Origin: Prostheceraeus crozeri
Lineage: Eukaryota > Platyhelminthes > Polycladida > Euryleptidae
Assembly: GCA_907163375.1 (NCBI GenBank)
Contig: CAJQUW010008597.1
Span: forward strand, 42,315-106,314
Length of the DNA: 64,000 nucleotides
Direction of reading: 5' to 3'
Below are positions 34,500 to 44,651 of the stretch, one piece after another. Made by a program: the position numbers and the translations under genes. Within the stretch, counting starts at the first letter, position 1; each line of letters starts with the position of its first letter. The notes beneath the pieces were generated by a model. The model was given only the letters and a program-made list of their open reading frames with translations, did not search any database and was not told the DNA's origin.

Positions 34500-35981
34500 C
34501 AGTGAGAAGCCGTAAGCTTTTGATAGGTTTAGTAGCAGCAAACATGTTTCAGTAGGCAAGCTACCATCATCAGTGACAACGGTCAATAAACAAGGATGCA
34601 ATATACATTATACAGTGCGAATGAGACAAGAAAAATCGATATAGGAAAAGCAGCTGTGATTGGCTGCGGTTATTCATTAGCTATTCATTAGTTATTCATT
34701 AGCTATTGCGGTGATTCATCAACTTTTCACTAATATTCCAGTTAATGACACTATCGACCATATAATTAGCATAGTCAATTTTGATAGATTTCCTATTAAT
34801 GATAATACTTTGCGTACTCTCTTGCAACTCGCTTGCACTAATGTGCCGTTCCTGTTCAACAGTAGAAACTACCTTCAAAAAGAAGGAATGAGTATGGGAT
34901 CCTCCCTTGCACCTCTTATGGCTGAATTCTCTTTAAATATTATAGAAAGTAAAATGCAAATGCCGGACTCTTACATTAGGTACGTCGACGATATTTTAGC
35001 AGTCTTTCGGTCTCGAACTGAAGCCCTCACTTTTTTAGACCAGCTCAATGCTGTTAATTCATCTCTTCAATTTACGATAGAAGAACCATATAAATGACTC
35101 CATCAATTTTCTAGATATGAATATTTTCATAAAAAATGGCAAATTTGAATCCAATTGGATAACAAAAGAAACCAATACTTTATTGTATACTCATAGCAAC
35201 TCCTACAGTCCTGACTCTTATAAGAACAACGCGATTAAAGCATTGTACAATAGATCTAAAAAACTAAGCAGTCTCCCTGCCGACCGCGATTATAACAAAA
35301 ACAAAGTCAGGAATATTTTTATTCAAAGCGGATATCATCCGGATAGAATAAATAAAGTCTTTGAGCGTTGTGATAATCCTAAGACTAAAAAAGAATCTAG
35401 CGAAAAAACTGAAATATTTTGGAAGCTCCCCTATGTTTCAACTCTTCTTTCTCGAATAAAACGTAATATTTGCCACATAAATAGTGCTTTAGAAAATAGT
35501 ATTTTAAGAATTGCCTTGAACACATACAAAACACAAAACATGATAAGCAATAAAGATAAAATTCCTTTCAATGAGTTATCTTACGTAGTGTATAAGTATA
35601 CCTGTGAGCATTGCAGTCAATGCTACGTCGGTGAAACCCGTCGCCATATTTTCACTAGGATAAACGAACACGTGAAAGGTCGACCAGCATCCGAAATATC
35701 TTTTCATGTTCACATCCCAAATAAAGATAATTTTAAAATTCTCATTCGCACTCCAAACACGAAAATTGCTGAATCATTGTACATAAAGTCATTCCTTCAT
35801 TCACAGTACCTAATGAATAACCGCAGCCAATCACAGCTGCTTTTCCTATATCGATTTTTCTTGTCTCATTCGCACTGTATAATGTATATTGCATCCTTGT
35901 TTATTGACCGTTGTCACTGATGATGGTAGCTTGCCTACTGAAACATGTTTGCTGCTAATAAACCTATCAATAGACTGATGA
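34488..35981 (+). mobile_element. Penelope-like element 2 with 12-bp target duplication
   Basis: ATAGACTGATGA occurs at 34488-34499 and 35970-35981, directly outside the element (34500-35969). Inverted terminal repeats of about 150 bp (34520-34681 and 35811-35969) flank the coding part. The RT is 5'-truncated, so this is a short copy. It inserted into BEL/Pao coding sequence. Confidence 0.85.
34711..35920 (+). pseudogene. RT and GIY-YIG endonuclease of Penelope-like element 2
   Basis: The first frame (34711-35097) begins inside the RT with LFTNIPVNDTIDHI, then EGMSMGSSLAPLMAEFSL and the catalytic IRYVDDILAVF. A frame change at about 35095 leads to the second frame (35117-35920), whose GIY-YIG core is VVYKYTCEHCSQCYVGETRR with INEHVKG. 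The RT N-terminus is missing, as in 5'-truncated copies, and the frame change is the only other obvious break. Confidence 0.85.
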
Positions 35982-38170
35982 ATCTGAAGAGGCGCTTACT
36001 TGCTGGTCCTAAGGAGAAGATAAGCAGTGATGTTGAAATCGGAGAAAAATGCACTATATTCCCAGCCACCATGTTAATGCAGGTGACAAAATGAGAATCG
36101 TTTATGATGACTCCAAAAACTTAAGGAAGGGAATAAAAGTGTCAATGGATTGCTGTATCGGCGGCCAGTGCAATTATAGAATCTTGCATCACTTTTGACT
36201 AGACTTCGCATGCATAGAGTCGAATTGATCGCAGATGTAAAGAAGAAATTTTTGCAGATAGGATTTCGACCACCTGAGATGCAGTTAGATTTTCATGTTT
36301 CAGGAATTTGAGAAGTGAACCTAATTCGAATGATTTTAAAATACATCGTCACAAATTCGTACCATTCAGCATCGTATCAAGTCCCTTTCCATTGGAGGCC
36401 ACTGTAGATCATCATTTAAAATCTGATGGTAACGAAATTTCAGCAGTACCCCTGAAAGACATTTGTGTTGATGATGTCGTAACGGGCGTTGATTCCACTG
36501 TGGAAGCTTTTTACTTTTCACAACGAATTTTCAGTCTTTGTGGAATGAATCGTCGAGATTGGAAATCTATCGGGTCTTCCTTCAGCAATCGTAGTTCTGA
36601 TTCTTCAGAGATTGTGAAAGCTTTGGGATTGAGCTAGGATTCGCACAAAGACGACTTATTTGCTAAGGCTCCAAGTAAAATTTCAGGTAGTACTCAGGAT
36701 ACAAAGAAGCTCTGTTTGAGTTAAATATATAAGGTCTCTGATCCATTGGGATTACTCCCATCACGATTTTGGGATAGCTATTTCTAAAACACATTTGGTC
36801 TGAAGATATTGGTTGGAATGATCCATTGTCTGAGGTCGAAATCGGAAAATTTGATGATATTTTGAAGGAATTGGAGTTGATGAACACTATACATCTCCGG
36901 CGGTTTGTCTGCACTTCCGATGATGAGATTGATCTTGCCTGTTTTCTGATGCATCATAAAACGCCTATGCTACTGCGATTTATGCCAAAACAAAAATAGA
37001 AGGGCCCTGCTCTTGTACGCACATCTTTTTCAAATGTAGAGTGACTGCAAAGACAGCTCTAACTATTCCGCGACTGAAATTGCCAGCGGTATTGATTAGA
37101 GTGCGATGTTTATCTTTCATACAATCTTCCATGCGAGTCAGGGTTAGAAAATGTCATCTCTGGACACATTTTGAATGTGTTCTACTGTGAATCGCATCCC
37201 CAAAGATACGACCCATGTTCATAGAAAGACGCTAGAGTGAAATAAGAAAAGCTGCATGCGATTTTAGTCATGTGAGATCTCATGAAAATCCAGCTGATTT
37301 AGCAACCAGAAAATTGTGATAATCTTGAGTTGAAGGGTAATTTTCTTTGGTGGAGAGGGCCAGACTTGCTGTCTGAAGAATGGCTAAAGTCTGCTAAAAT
37401 ATCTGAAAACGATGAATTTGAACTGGATGAAGTAGTTGAAAGCGATAATAGCAATGTGTCGAAAGATAACAATGCTGAAAGTTCAGTTGCTGTCTGAGGA
37501 AGTGAGCTCACAGTATGCCATTGATATTCAGAGATTATCTAACTTGTGGAAGTTATTCAGAGCTACAGCATGGGTAAATAGATTTATCAGCAACTCGTCT
37601 AAATCAAATGATCGTCGCAACTTTGATGCCAATATATGCGCTTGTGAAGTTGGTGAAGCACGAATATGCTTCGGCGGACGTATTGAATTCCTCAGGGTAG
37701 AGCTGCTGTCAAAAGCTGTCTCAGATGCTGCTTGACATGCACTCGAAATAAGGGGCCTTGTTATCAACTGCATCCTTTTAGCACTTGGAGGAATGAGAAA
37801 GCTTCTTCATCTCTGCCATTTTCTTATGTGGGTCTGGATTACTGTGGACCACAAATCGTCAAAGACTGCACAGACCGTTCAACTGTGAAAGTGTGGATAT
37901 ATCTGTTCATTTGTATTACGTGCCGTGCTGTTCATTTAGAAGTAGCTTCAGACTTGTCAGCTTCGTCTTTCAGCATAGCTTCATCTCATCATGTTTCTCG
38001 CACAGTGGTTCCAAAAGAAATAGTGTTAGATAATGCGACGAATTTCAGGAAGTCTAAAAAATATTGGAAAAGACTTTATGTGATTTTTCTGTTGATTCAG
38101 ATGTGAATTCACATCATTCTAAGGAAGGTTTGAAATGAGCTTTCATAGTACAATTTGCTCCTTGGATGGG
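35982..38170 (+). pseudogene. BEL/Pao retrotransposon RT, RNase H and integrase remnants
   Basis: The fragment includes the RT/connection block DVVTGVDSTVEAFYFSQ (36470-36525), a linker with SNLWKLFRATAWVNRFI (37540-37595), and integrase SYVGLDYCGPQIV with RAVHLEVASDLSA (37825-37965), followed by VLDNATNF (38028-38050). The block order is that of a BEL/Pao pol gene. Many stops and deletions are present and no LTRs are seen. Confidence 0.75.
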
Positions 38171-39414
38171 TGGATGCTATGAACGTCTGGTTGGATTAGC
38201 ACATCTGTGTACCTTAAATTTCAAAAATCGTACAATCCTTCCGGGAGATTCGTACAAAAAAACCCCTTAAAAATCGTATAATTCAAAATTGTCTGTAAAT
38301 TCAAAAAAAAACTGTACATTCCCTACTCAATTCCCTGCAATTCCCTAATCCTAATGCTTTCTTGTACTAAAAAGAAACACAATAATCTAAAAAGTCCATA
38401 ATGCAATCAAAACAAAACGTAACAATAGAAAAATAAAATAAGAAGCGTATTGCTTGGGTGTCGGATAAGAGATATGGTTTTCTGAAACCAACTAGGTGAT
38501 TAATTACATAAAACGAAATACATGTACATCAAAAACAAAAATGGTAAAATTGTAATGCCGCTGCGTTCCTGCACTTCCTTCGTATAACACGATTTCAGTC
38601 GCTTAATTTCTTTATCGCTGTATTTTTCCCCCGGATTGAAGGGTTCAGGTCGTCCCTTCAGGACCAGCAATCAATTAAGCGTGCAAGCGGATAATGAGTC
38701 CCGTTGCGGTGTCTTGTTGTCCTCTTGTTGTTTTGCCTTTGGTTTATGTAACTAGTGATGTAAGGTCGGATTATTCGTTGTCTCCTTCTGACTTCATTCT
38801 TCAGAATTCTAATAGTGGGCTTCTTGTTGTTGATGATCATGATGATCCTGACTGCTGTCGATTTCAAAGTAAGGCATCCTTTTCGATGCAGAAAATCGGA
38901 AGCAAGGTCAGAGCTTCAGAAGAAGCTGGCTGTAAATTCTGTTAGAAATCGTACTCATTCACAGGATCAGCATCGACATCAAACCGTCACTTGAAATCAA
39001 CGCATCAGACGCCAAAAATGTCTGAAACAGTGAGAACAACAAATCGGGATGCAAGCGGACGGACTGTTTCTGAAACATCTACAACGCCATCATCATCAGG
39101 TCGCAAAAATTATTCGAACCAGAATAGGCCAAATTTTATTTGAGACATAGGCCAACATCAATTTAGGTAGACTAATTTATAGTATAGTTCGTGTAGTAGG
39201 CCTGACATTGGCCAATAACACTGTATAATATATTAAATACTCTTGTTGGCCTAAATTCTAAATCAAGTCGTAGCTCTTCATAGAATGACGTGCATATCTT
39301 ACCTCTTCATCCAACTCCAGATATGTTTCACCACCCGTCAGCCCATGTGCATCGTGGCTTATAATAGGTCATACACAGTGGTTGGGCCGGAGATTTTTCC
39401 ATTTTTTTCGCAGC
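38171..39414. other. unassigned region with a BED-type zinc-finger remnant
   Basis: Around 38925-39010 the + strand shows a Cys pair (AGCKFC), a stop, and then TGSASTSNRHLKSTH, matching a BED zinc finger of hAT-type transposases. The rest, including A-rich 38215-38420, has no recognised gene. Confidence 0.4.
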
Positions 39415-39420
39415 TCTACG
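39415..39420. repeat. 6-bp target duplication (left) of Polinton B
   Basis: TCTACG here and at 57235-57240, immediately outside the terminal inverted repeats. A 6-bp duplication is the Polinton hallmark. Confidence 0.93.
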
Positions 39421-40129
39421 AGTAATGGGCAAAAGACCGTTCCAGGCCACCATAAAATTCAAAAAAATGGCATCTTTAAAAACGACATAAATTCATGAAT
39501 TTAGACCCTTTTTCAGGTTTTTAAGACCTAAATTCATGAATTTAGACCGTTCCAGGCCACCATAAAATTAAAAAAAATGGCATCTTTAAAAACGACATAA
39601 ATTCATGAATTTGAACCCTTTTTCAGGTTTTTAAGACCTAAATTCATGAATTTAGACCGTTCCAGGCCACCATAAAATTCAAAAAATGGCATCTTTAAAA
39701 ACGACATAAATTCATGAATTTGAACCCTTTTTCAGGTTTTTAAGACCTAAATACATGAATTTAGTCCATTCAAAAAGTACCATTTTTTCAAAAATGGTAC
39801 TTTTTAAAAACGACATAAATTCATGAATTTGAACCCTTTTTCAGGTTACGAAGGCCGAAGGGCGAAAATTTAAGCGTTTTTTAAAAATACCAAATTTTTC
39901 AAATTTTTCAAAATCTCAAAATTTGAGAATTACAATTTTCTCGCTTAAATCATGACCGTTCCAGGACACCGAAAAAATCATAAAAGTTAAGAATCTCAAA
40001 ATTTGAGAATTACAATTTTCACCGCTTAAATCATGACCGTTCCAGGACACCGAAAATTAGTATTTTTAAAAACGTCTTTTAAATCCATTTTTCAGGTTTT
40101 TAAAATATATCATGTGACTAAAAATATTT
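39421..40129 (+). repeat. left terminal inverted repeat of Polinton B, with internal tandem repeats
   Basis: About 709 bp match the right end. It contains three tandem 110-bp units (starting 39435, 39545, 39655; each GACCGTTCCAGGCCACC...), whereas the right end has one, which explains the length difference. Two further repeats with GACCGTTCCAGGACACCG occur inward (39955, 40035). Confidence 0.9.
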
Positions 40130-40400
40130 GAAGGAATTGACATATTCTTAACAATAAGTTTAGGTACTTTTACAATTGTCATTCAATTGTAGAGAACATC
40201 TGCTTCTCGCATTTATGAATAAAATGCATTTCAGTGTAAGGTGCTGTGTCCTCCAACTCAAACATTTGAAAGGAAACAAAGTATGAAAGAACAAACAGCT
40301 GCTACACCCACTTAGACATTTGTAAGACGTGAAATATATAACCAGCAAATCCTACTCCGGCTGCAATGCTGTGAAATAATACACAACAACAATAATCGAT

Positions 40401-40912
40401 ATGGCTATTTCAAACAATTGTGCTGAAGACTTATTTAATTTAACAGTGTTTCTTGTCAGTGAAGGTTGTGTCAAAACGCTCTCGTCATATATTTCTCAAA
40501 ATGAGACAAGATCAATTTGAAGATAGAAGAAAACAATCGTTGCCAGGGAGGATGAAAAAATTACGGGAGGAATTCAAGAGCAATATATTTTGAGAGGTAT
40601 GAATTTACAGATACTTTGAGTGATTTCATAGAGCCAAATGGTGGAGAGAATAATACAATTGTAAACTTACACAAATTCTTGTTGCATGAAAAAAGAAACA
40701 ATTCACTCAGTGTTATGTGTAAAATTTTTATCGGTAAGCACTATCTGCTCTCTGGTTGTGATAATGACAAGTCTTATTTTTATAGTCTCTTGAAGCAAAA
40801 TCATATCAATTATTCACGCACCGAAGTTTCATTTGTTATGAAATTAGGTAAATTAGCAGACAAATTTCCTACGCTTTGTTGGGTGTCTGTTTCTCTTGTA
40901 CTTTAAAAGTCA
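40401..40912 (+). pseudogene. unknown gene, probably broken, inside left end of Polinton B
   Basis: An ATG at 40401 opens 38 codons to a stop. An overlapping frame follows, and a third frame (to 40904) reads LSGCDNDKSYFYSLLKQNHI and then FVMKLGKLADKFP. The composition matches neighbouring Polinton B genes. I do not recognise it. It is the outermost gene on this side and could be an accessory gene. Confidence 0.35.
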
Positions 40913-41263
40913 CGACCTAATGTTAACGGAAGATTGACTTCATTGTGTAAAGCAATTATGTGACATTCCAAATGATTCCATTCTTCTCCCAAACAATGGT
41001 GCGTCATTTAGCGTCAATACAGCGCTGACATATTCAATGGAATTTGGATGTTAAACTCCGCTATTGTTATTGCGATACGGCCGCACGACACTTTATTTTC
41101 GTTTAGACCTATGCCATTCCATTATATTCTCTTGAATAATGGTGCGCCATTCAGCTAAAATACTGCGCCATTCAACTAATCAAATGACGCGCTGTGAAGA
41201 AAATTTATCATTCTTGAAACCCCTCTGTTTTATATGCAATGTAAATACAATAGAGTGTTTCAA

Positions 41264-41613
41264 CCAATGAAACCTTGTCCACTCGTGGACAGAAATCCTA
41301 TTGTTTAGAAAACTTGTATCTTATATGCAATGCTATTTTCTGTTTTATATGCAATGCTATTTTCTGTTTTATATGCAATGCTATTTTCTGTTTTATATGC
41401 AATGCTATTTTCTGTTTTATATGCAATGCTATTTTCTGTTTTATATGCAATGCTATTTCCTGTTTTATATGCAATGCTATTTTCTGTTTTATATGCAATG
41501 TTATTTCCTGTTTTATATGCAATGCTATTTCCTGTTTTCAATCATTTTCATTATGTTGTTATATGACGTCATTTTTCTCTCATCCAATGAAACCTTGTCC
41601 ACACGTGGACAAA
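41264..41613. repeat. 24-bp minisatellite bounded by a direct repeat containing a palindrome
   Basis: Nine tandem 24-bp units (41321-41536; TTATATGCAATGCTATTTTC plus CTGT/CCTGT-type ends) lie between two near-identical 30-bp copies of CCAATGAAACCTTGTCCAC... (41264-41293 and 41584-41613). Each flank holds the palindrome TGTCCACNCGTGGACA. Because 24 is a multiple of three, all frames stay open; I do not call a protein. Confidence 0.85.
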
Positions 41614-41769
41614 TTTACATGTATTTCAATGTATCCAAATTGAATGTATGCAAAGTGGATGTAACCAAATTGAAATATCCATGTGTTGTTTTTAATTTCT
41701 CATTTACGGGAATATAATAGAAACATTGTATCTTCTATAAAAATGAGAAACATCAGGGACTTCCAAAAA

Positions 41770-41900
41770 AATATACAGCAAACAAAACCACGTCAAATTT
41801 CGATTTAAATGAGATTGCTGAGCAATTGGGAATAAAGAATTTTCACATATTGATGAGTAATGAATTACTATTGATAAAAGAAGTGCGAAACACTAACTCT
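41770..41900 (+). pseudogene. duplicated 5' fragment of the adenain-type protease gene
   Basis: The stretch from AATTTCGATTTAAATGAG to TTTTCACATATTGATGAG repeats, with few differences, the N-terminal coding part of the protease gene at 42215-42300. It lacks the catalytic region. It probably arose by local duplication. Confidence 0.75.
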
Positions 41901-41965
41901 ACTAATACAATGCAACAATGTAACGTTTAAATTTAGATTAAATGAAATCATTTCAAAATTGAATA

Positions 41966-42142
41966 AGTAGTAAAGAAAGACATCATTAGAGACCAGTTTT
42001 AAATCAATACCCCCCCCCCCCAAGTAGTAAGGAAAGTCATCATTATAAAAATGTTTTAAATCAATACCCCCTTCTAACTAAGTAGTAAGGAAAGACATCA
42101 TTAGAGAACAGTTTTAAATCAATACCCCACCTTCTGACTTCT
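41966..42142. repeat. three tandem 57-bp-type repeats
   Basis: AAGTAGTAA(A/G)GAAAG... ATCATTA... GTTTTAAATCAATACCCC occurs three times, ending in C tracts, just upstream of the protease gene. Confidence 0.75.
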
Positions 42143-42174
42143 AGGGGTCCCTTAAGAAATTTTTTTATTATAAA

Positions 42175-42633
42175 ATGAGCAACATAAATGAGTTTTTGAA
42201 ATTATATGGAACACAGACAACAACGAATTTCGATTTAAATAAGATTGCTAATCAATTGGGAATAAAGAATTTTCACATATTGATGAGGGATGAATTACAA
42301 TTCCTAAAAAATAGGCCAACAGGAACCTTCAGTTCCCGGAACAAACTTCCATCAATAACTGTAAATTTCATAACAAATCTTCATACGTCAGATGAAAAAG
42401 GTGTACATTGGTCAGCAGGCGTTAAAAATCATCAGCAGAACTATTATTTTGATTCATACGGTTTGCCCCCTACAAATGAAGTAAAAGAATTACTTGGAAC
42501 GGGAACATACAATACGTTTCAAATTCAAACACCAGGCACTACCTATTGTGGACAATTATGTTTATACGTTTTGTACAAATTACAAAAAGGAGTACCATTT
42601 CTAGATATTATGTTAGAGTTAAACAATCTATAA
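42175..42633 (+). CDS. adenain-type cysteine protease (maturation protease)
   Basis: An intact 152-codon gene starts at ATG 42175. It belongs to the adenovirus-type (C5) cysteine proteases that cut virion precursor proteins during assembly. Catalytic residues visible: His78 in GVHW, Asp93 in FDSYG and Cys125 in YCGQLCLYV, with spacing close to adenain. Substrates are probably the Gly-rich sites of the pVI/pX-like proteins encoded nearby. The start follows TTTTTTTATTATAAAATG, a version of the motif found before most genes of this element. It reads towards the integrase gene and ends 11 bp from it. Confidence 0.92.
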   Translation: MSNINEFLKLYGTQTTTNFDLNKIANQLGIKNFHILMRDELQFLKNRPTGTFSSRNKLPSITVNFITNLHTSDEKGVHWSAGVKNHQQNYYFDSYGLPPTNEVKELLGTGTYNTFQIQTPGTTYCGQLCLYVLYKLQKGVPFLDIMLELNNL

Positions 42634-42644
42634 CTCAAGCGAAG

Positions 42645-43994
42645 CTAAAGCTCTGTTTTCTGTAATTCATTTTGATAAAAACGGCCTCTGATATCCTCAT
42701 TATCTAAATCTTTAATTTCATAAGTAATCGGATAACTTTGATTTATTTTACAAACTTCAAATATTTCTTTAGTCCAATAGCCAACAAAGCCTTTTTCAAA
42801 TTTATTCCTATATTTAAATATTCTAACTCTATCTCCAATTTTAAATTTCGGCTTAAGTTTCTGCAAATTCGGATTACTCTCATTCAAATTATTATTCTCG
42901 AATATTTTCTTTCGTACTAGATCAGGGTCGTCAGAAGCATTCTTTGGGGTTTCTTCAATACCAGAATGAACTTTAGTATTGTACTCTTCCACAATTCCTG
43001 GTAATATCTTCAACCATTTCTGATTTCTTTGCTCAGTAAATTTCTTGAATAATTTATTTTTTAACGTCCGATTGAATCTTTCTATCACTACGGCCTTCCC
43101 TGCATTTTCAGTTGAATAAACAGTTTCAAATAGTGGCTGAACGTTTCGGTTATAAAATTCCGACCCTTTATCAACAAACAATTTCCTTGGCTTTCTCTTA
43201 CTTTCTTTAAAGATTATTTCAAACGCATATTTAACTGATAGACCACTTTTATTTTTTAAAGGTTTTACCCAAGCGTATCGTCTATATAAATCTATAACGG
43301 TCAATGCGTATTTATAATCTTTTTCATTCGGCATATGGATAAGATCAGCACTCCAAATATCATCTTTATTAAATACTTTTACTTTCAATAAATATTTAGG
43401 GCTTCTATATTCCTTGTGGATTTCAGACGCATAGCGGCTTGGGTCATTCGACATTTCGGACGCGTAGGTTCGAGCGTTGCTCTCAGAGTTATTAGTTCGA
43501 GCGTTGCTCTCAGACAGCTTTGCTGTCGTTTCATTTAAACCCTGACCGAATAATATTTTAGCTTGTAAAGCTTTCTTAACAAACATTCTTTCAATTTTTT
43601 CTCTAAATGTAGGATTATGAATACTATCTAATTCTTGAATCATCTTCTTATCAGCTGCATGTCGAGAACTTAGATCATGATTTCGATAAGCTAAATCATG
43701 TCTATAAGCGGCGGCATCTACTCTATTTATTGGTTCTTCACCTGGTTTCGGATTATTATTCTCATCTAGTCTTATATCTAATCGAGTTCCTGGACCGGTA
43801 TATGAATGACCAGGAAGATGTTTTTCTTTCGAATATTTACTCCAAATAAAGCCAGGAAAGTTTTCTAATGTTTTTTGTATGTCACCTCCAATATGCTGAC
43901 AATTTGAGTTTTTATTTTTGTTTAATAGATAATTCAATAAATCTAAATTAGAAATTTTTAATTTAGTTAAATTTTCGGAATTTGTAGAATTCAT
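42645..43994 (-). CDS. fusion of parvovirus-like PLA2 domain and retroviral-type integrase
   Basis: One intact 449-codon frame joins two domains. Residues about 55-110 form a parvovirus VP1-type phospholipase A2 domain: Ca-binding LPGHSYTGPGT and catalytic YRHDLAY. Residues about 215-350 form an rve integrase core: WSADLIHM (first Asp), FVDKGSEFYNR (second Asp) and VVIERFNRTLKNK (Glu). A C-terminal chromo/SH3-like DNA-binding region follows (KFKIGDRVRIFKYRNKFEKG). The usual integrase HHCC zinc region is not seen; PLA2 takes its place. The linker (about 150-200) is encoded by repeated GC-rich hairpins. Expected roles are membrane breaching by PLA2 and integration, which would normally be separate proteins. 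Confidence 0.88.
   Translation of the reverse strand: MNSTNSENLTKLKISNLDLLNYLLNKNKNSNCQHIGGDIQKTLENFPGFIWSKYSKEKHLPGHSYTGPGTRLDIRLDENNNPKPGEEPINRVDAAAYRHDLAYRNHDLSSRHAADKKMIQELDSIHNPTFREKIERMFVKKALQAKILFGQGLNETTAKLSESNARTNNSESNARTYASEMSNDPSRYASEIHKEYRSPKYLLKVKVFNKDDIWSADLIHMPNEKDYKYALTVIDLYRRYAWVKPLKNKSGLSVKYAFEIIFKESKRKPRKLFVDKGSEFYNRNVQPLFETVYSTENAGKAVVIERFNRTLKNKLFKKFTEQRNQKWLKILPGIVEEYNTKVHSGIEETPKNASDDPDLVRKKIFENNNLNESNPNLQKLKPKFKIGDRVRIFKYRNKFEKGFVGYWTKEIFEVCKINQSYPITYEIKDLDNEDIRGRFYQNELQKTEL
43425..43540. repeat. GC-rich hairpin cluster in the PLA2-integrase linker
   Basis: The hairpin GAGC-GTT-GCTC occurs at 43472-43482 and 43499-43509, and GACAGC-TTT-GCTGTC at 43513-43527, all with three-base loops. 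They stand out against the AT-rich genes and encode the linker between the two domains. Confidence 0.75.
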
Positions 43995-44029
43995 TTTAAA
44001 AGATAAAATAAAAGTTTTACCGAATAGAA

Positions 44030-44075
44030 CTTTGTTCAGAGGCTTTAGCCGATCGGACCAAAGGTCCTGAGGTTA
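44030..44075. repeat. GC-rich hairpin pair between integrase and virion gene
   Basis: GGCT-TT-AGCC (44041-44050) and GGACC-AAA-GGTCC (44055-44067) stand side by side in the short intergenic gap, possibly acting in transcript ends. Confidence 0.7.
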
Positions 44076-44555
44076 TTACCGAATCATACTAGGACTTAGA
44101 TATATTCCAGAACCATCTTTAGTTTCTTTAATTTCCATTAAATCATCAACATTGTGGAGAATATTTTTAAGAACTCGTTTTCCTTCATCAACTAATTTTA
44201 ATTTACTAATAAACTTATCTACTATTCCGTCACCCCTAGCTACTTTCTCTAACTCCCTATTATGACGTTTTTGTTCTTCTAATGCTGCCTTCTCTGATTT
44301 ATTTTTATTTACTGCTTGGACAATACCAGCTGTCCCAACTGCAACACTTCCTGCAGCTGCTATGCCACCTATTATTAGGGGAATTAATGGGAGAATCCCG
44401 CCATTCTTTTCTTCTTGTAATTGAATATTCTCTATCATTGGTTTACTTATGTAATACTTTTTTTTGTTAATCGTAATAGTTTTAGGGGTATTTTTGTCAA
44501 CAATATTACGTAATTTTAATTCAACAGTTTTATTATTACTTTTCGCTTGCGACAT
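44076..44555 (-). CDS. virion protein with glycine-hydrophobic segment (pX/pVI-like)
   Basis: An intact 159-codon frame runs from an ATG at 44553-44555. The N-terminus is basic and polar. The centre (about residues 52-80) is NGGILPLIPLIIGGIAAAGS, a Gly-Gly site followed by a membrane-active or transmembrane stretch, and then a charged helix (EEQKRHNRELEKVARGDGIV). This layout recalls the small adenain-processed virion proteins of adenovirus-like elements. The start is preceded by TTATTAAAAATG. It lies between the integrase and capsid genes in one leftward block. Confidence 0.55.
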   Translation of the reverse strand: MSQAKSNNKTVELKLRNIVDKNTPKTITINKKKYYISKPMIENIQLQEEKNGGILPLIPLIIGGIAAAGSVAVGTAGIVQAVNKNKSEKAALEEQKRHNRELEKVARGDGIVDKFISKLKLVDEGKRVLKNILHNVDDLMEIKETKDGSGIYLSPSMIR

Positions 44556-44651
44556 TTTTAATAAAAAAATTTTAAGTTATCAAAATTTTTAATCTATTCT
44601 AGTTATGAATAAATTTTAAGTTATCAAAAAATTTTAAGTTACCAAAAAATT

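Noticed and set aside
41321-41536. CRISPR-like array
   Set aside because: The 24-bp units are contiguous with no spacers and the context is a eukaryotic transposon.
41275-41717. Several overlapping long open frames on both strands with repeated peptides
   Set aside because: They arise from the 24-bp tandem repeat, whose length is a multiple of three and which lacks stops in several frames.
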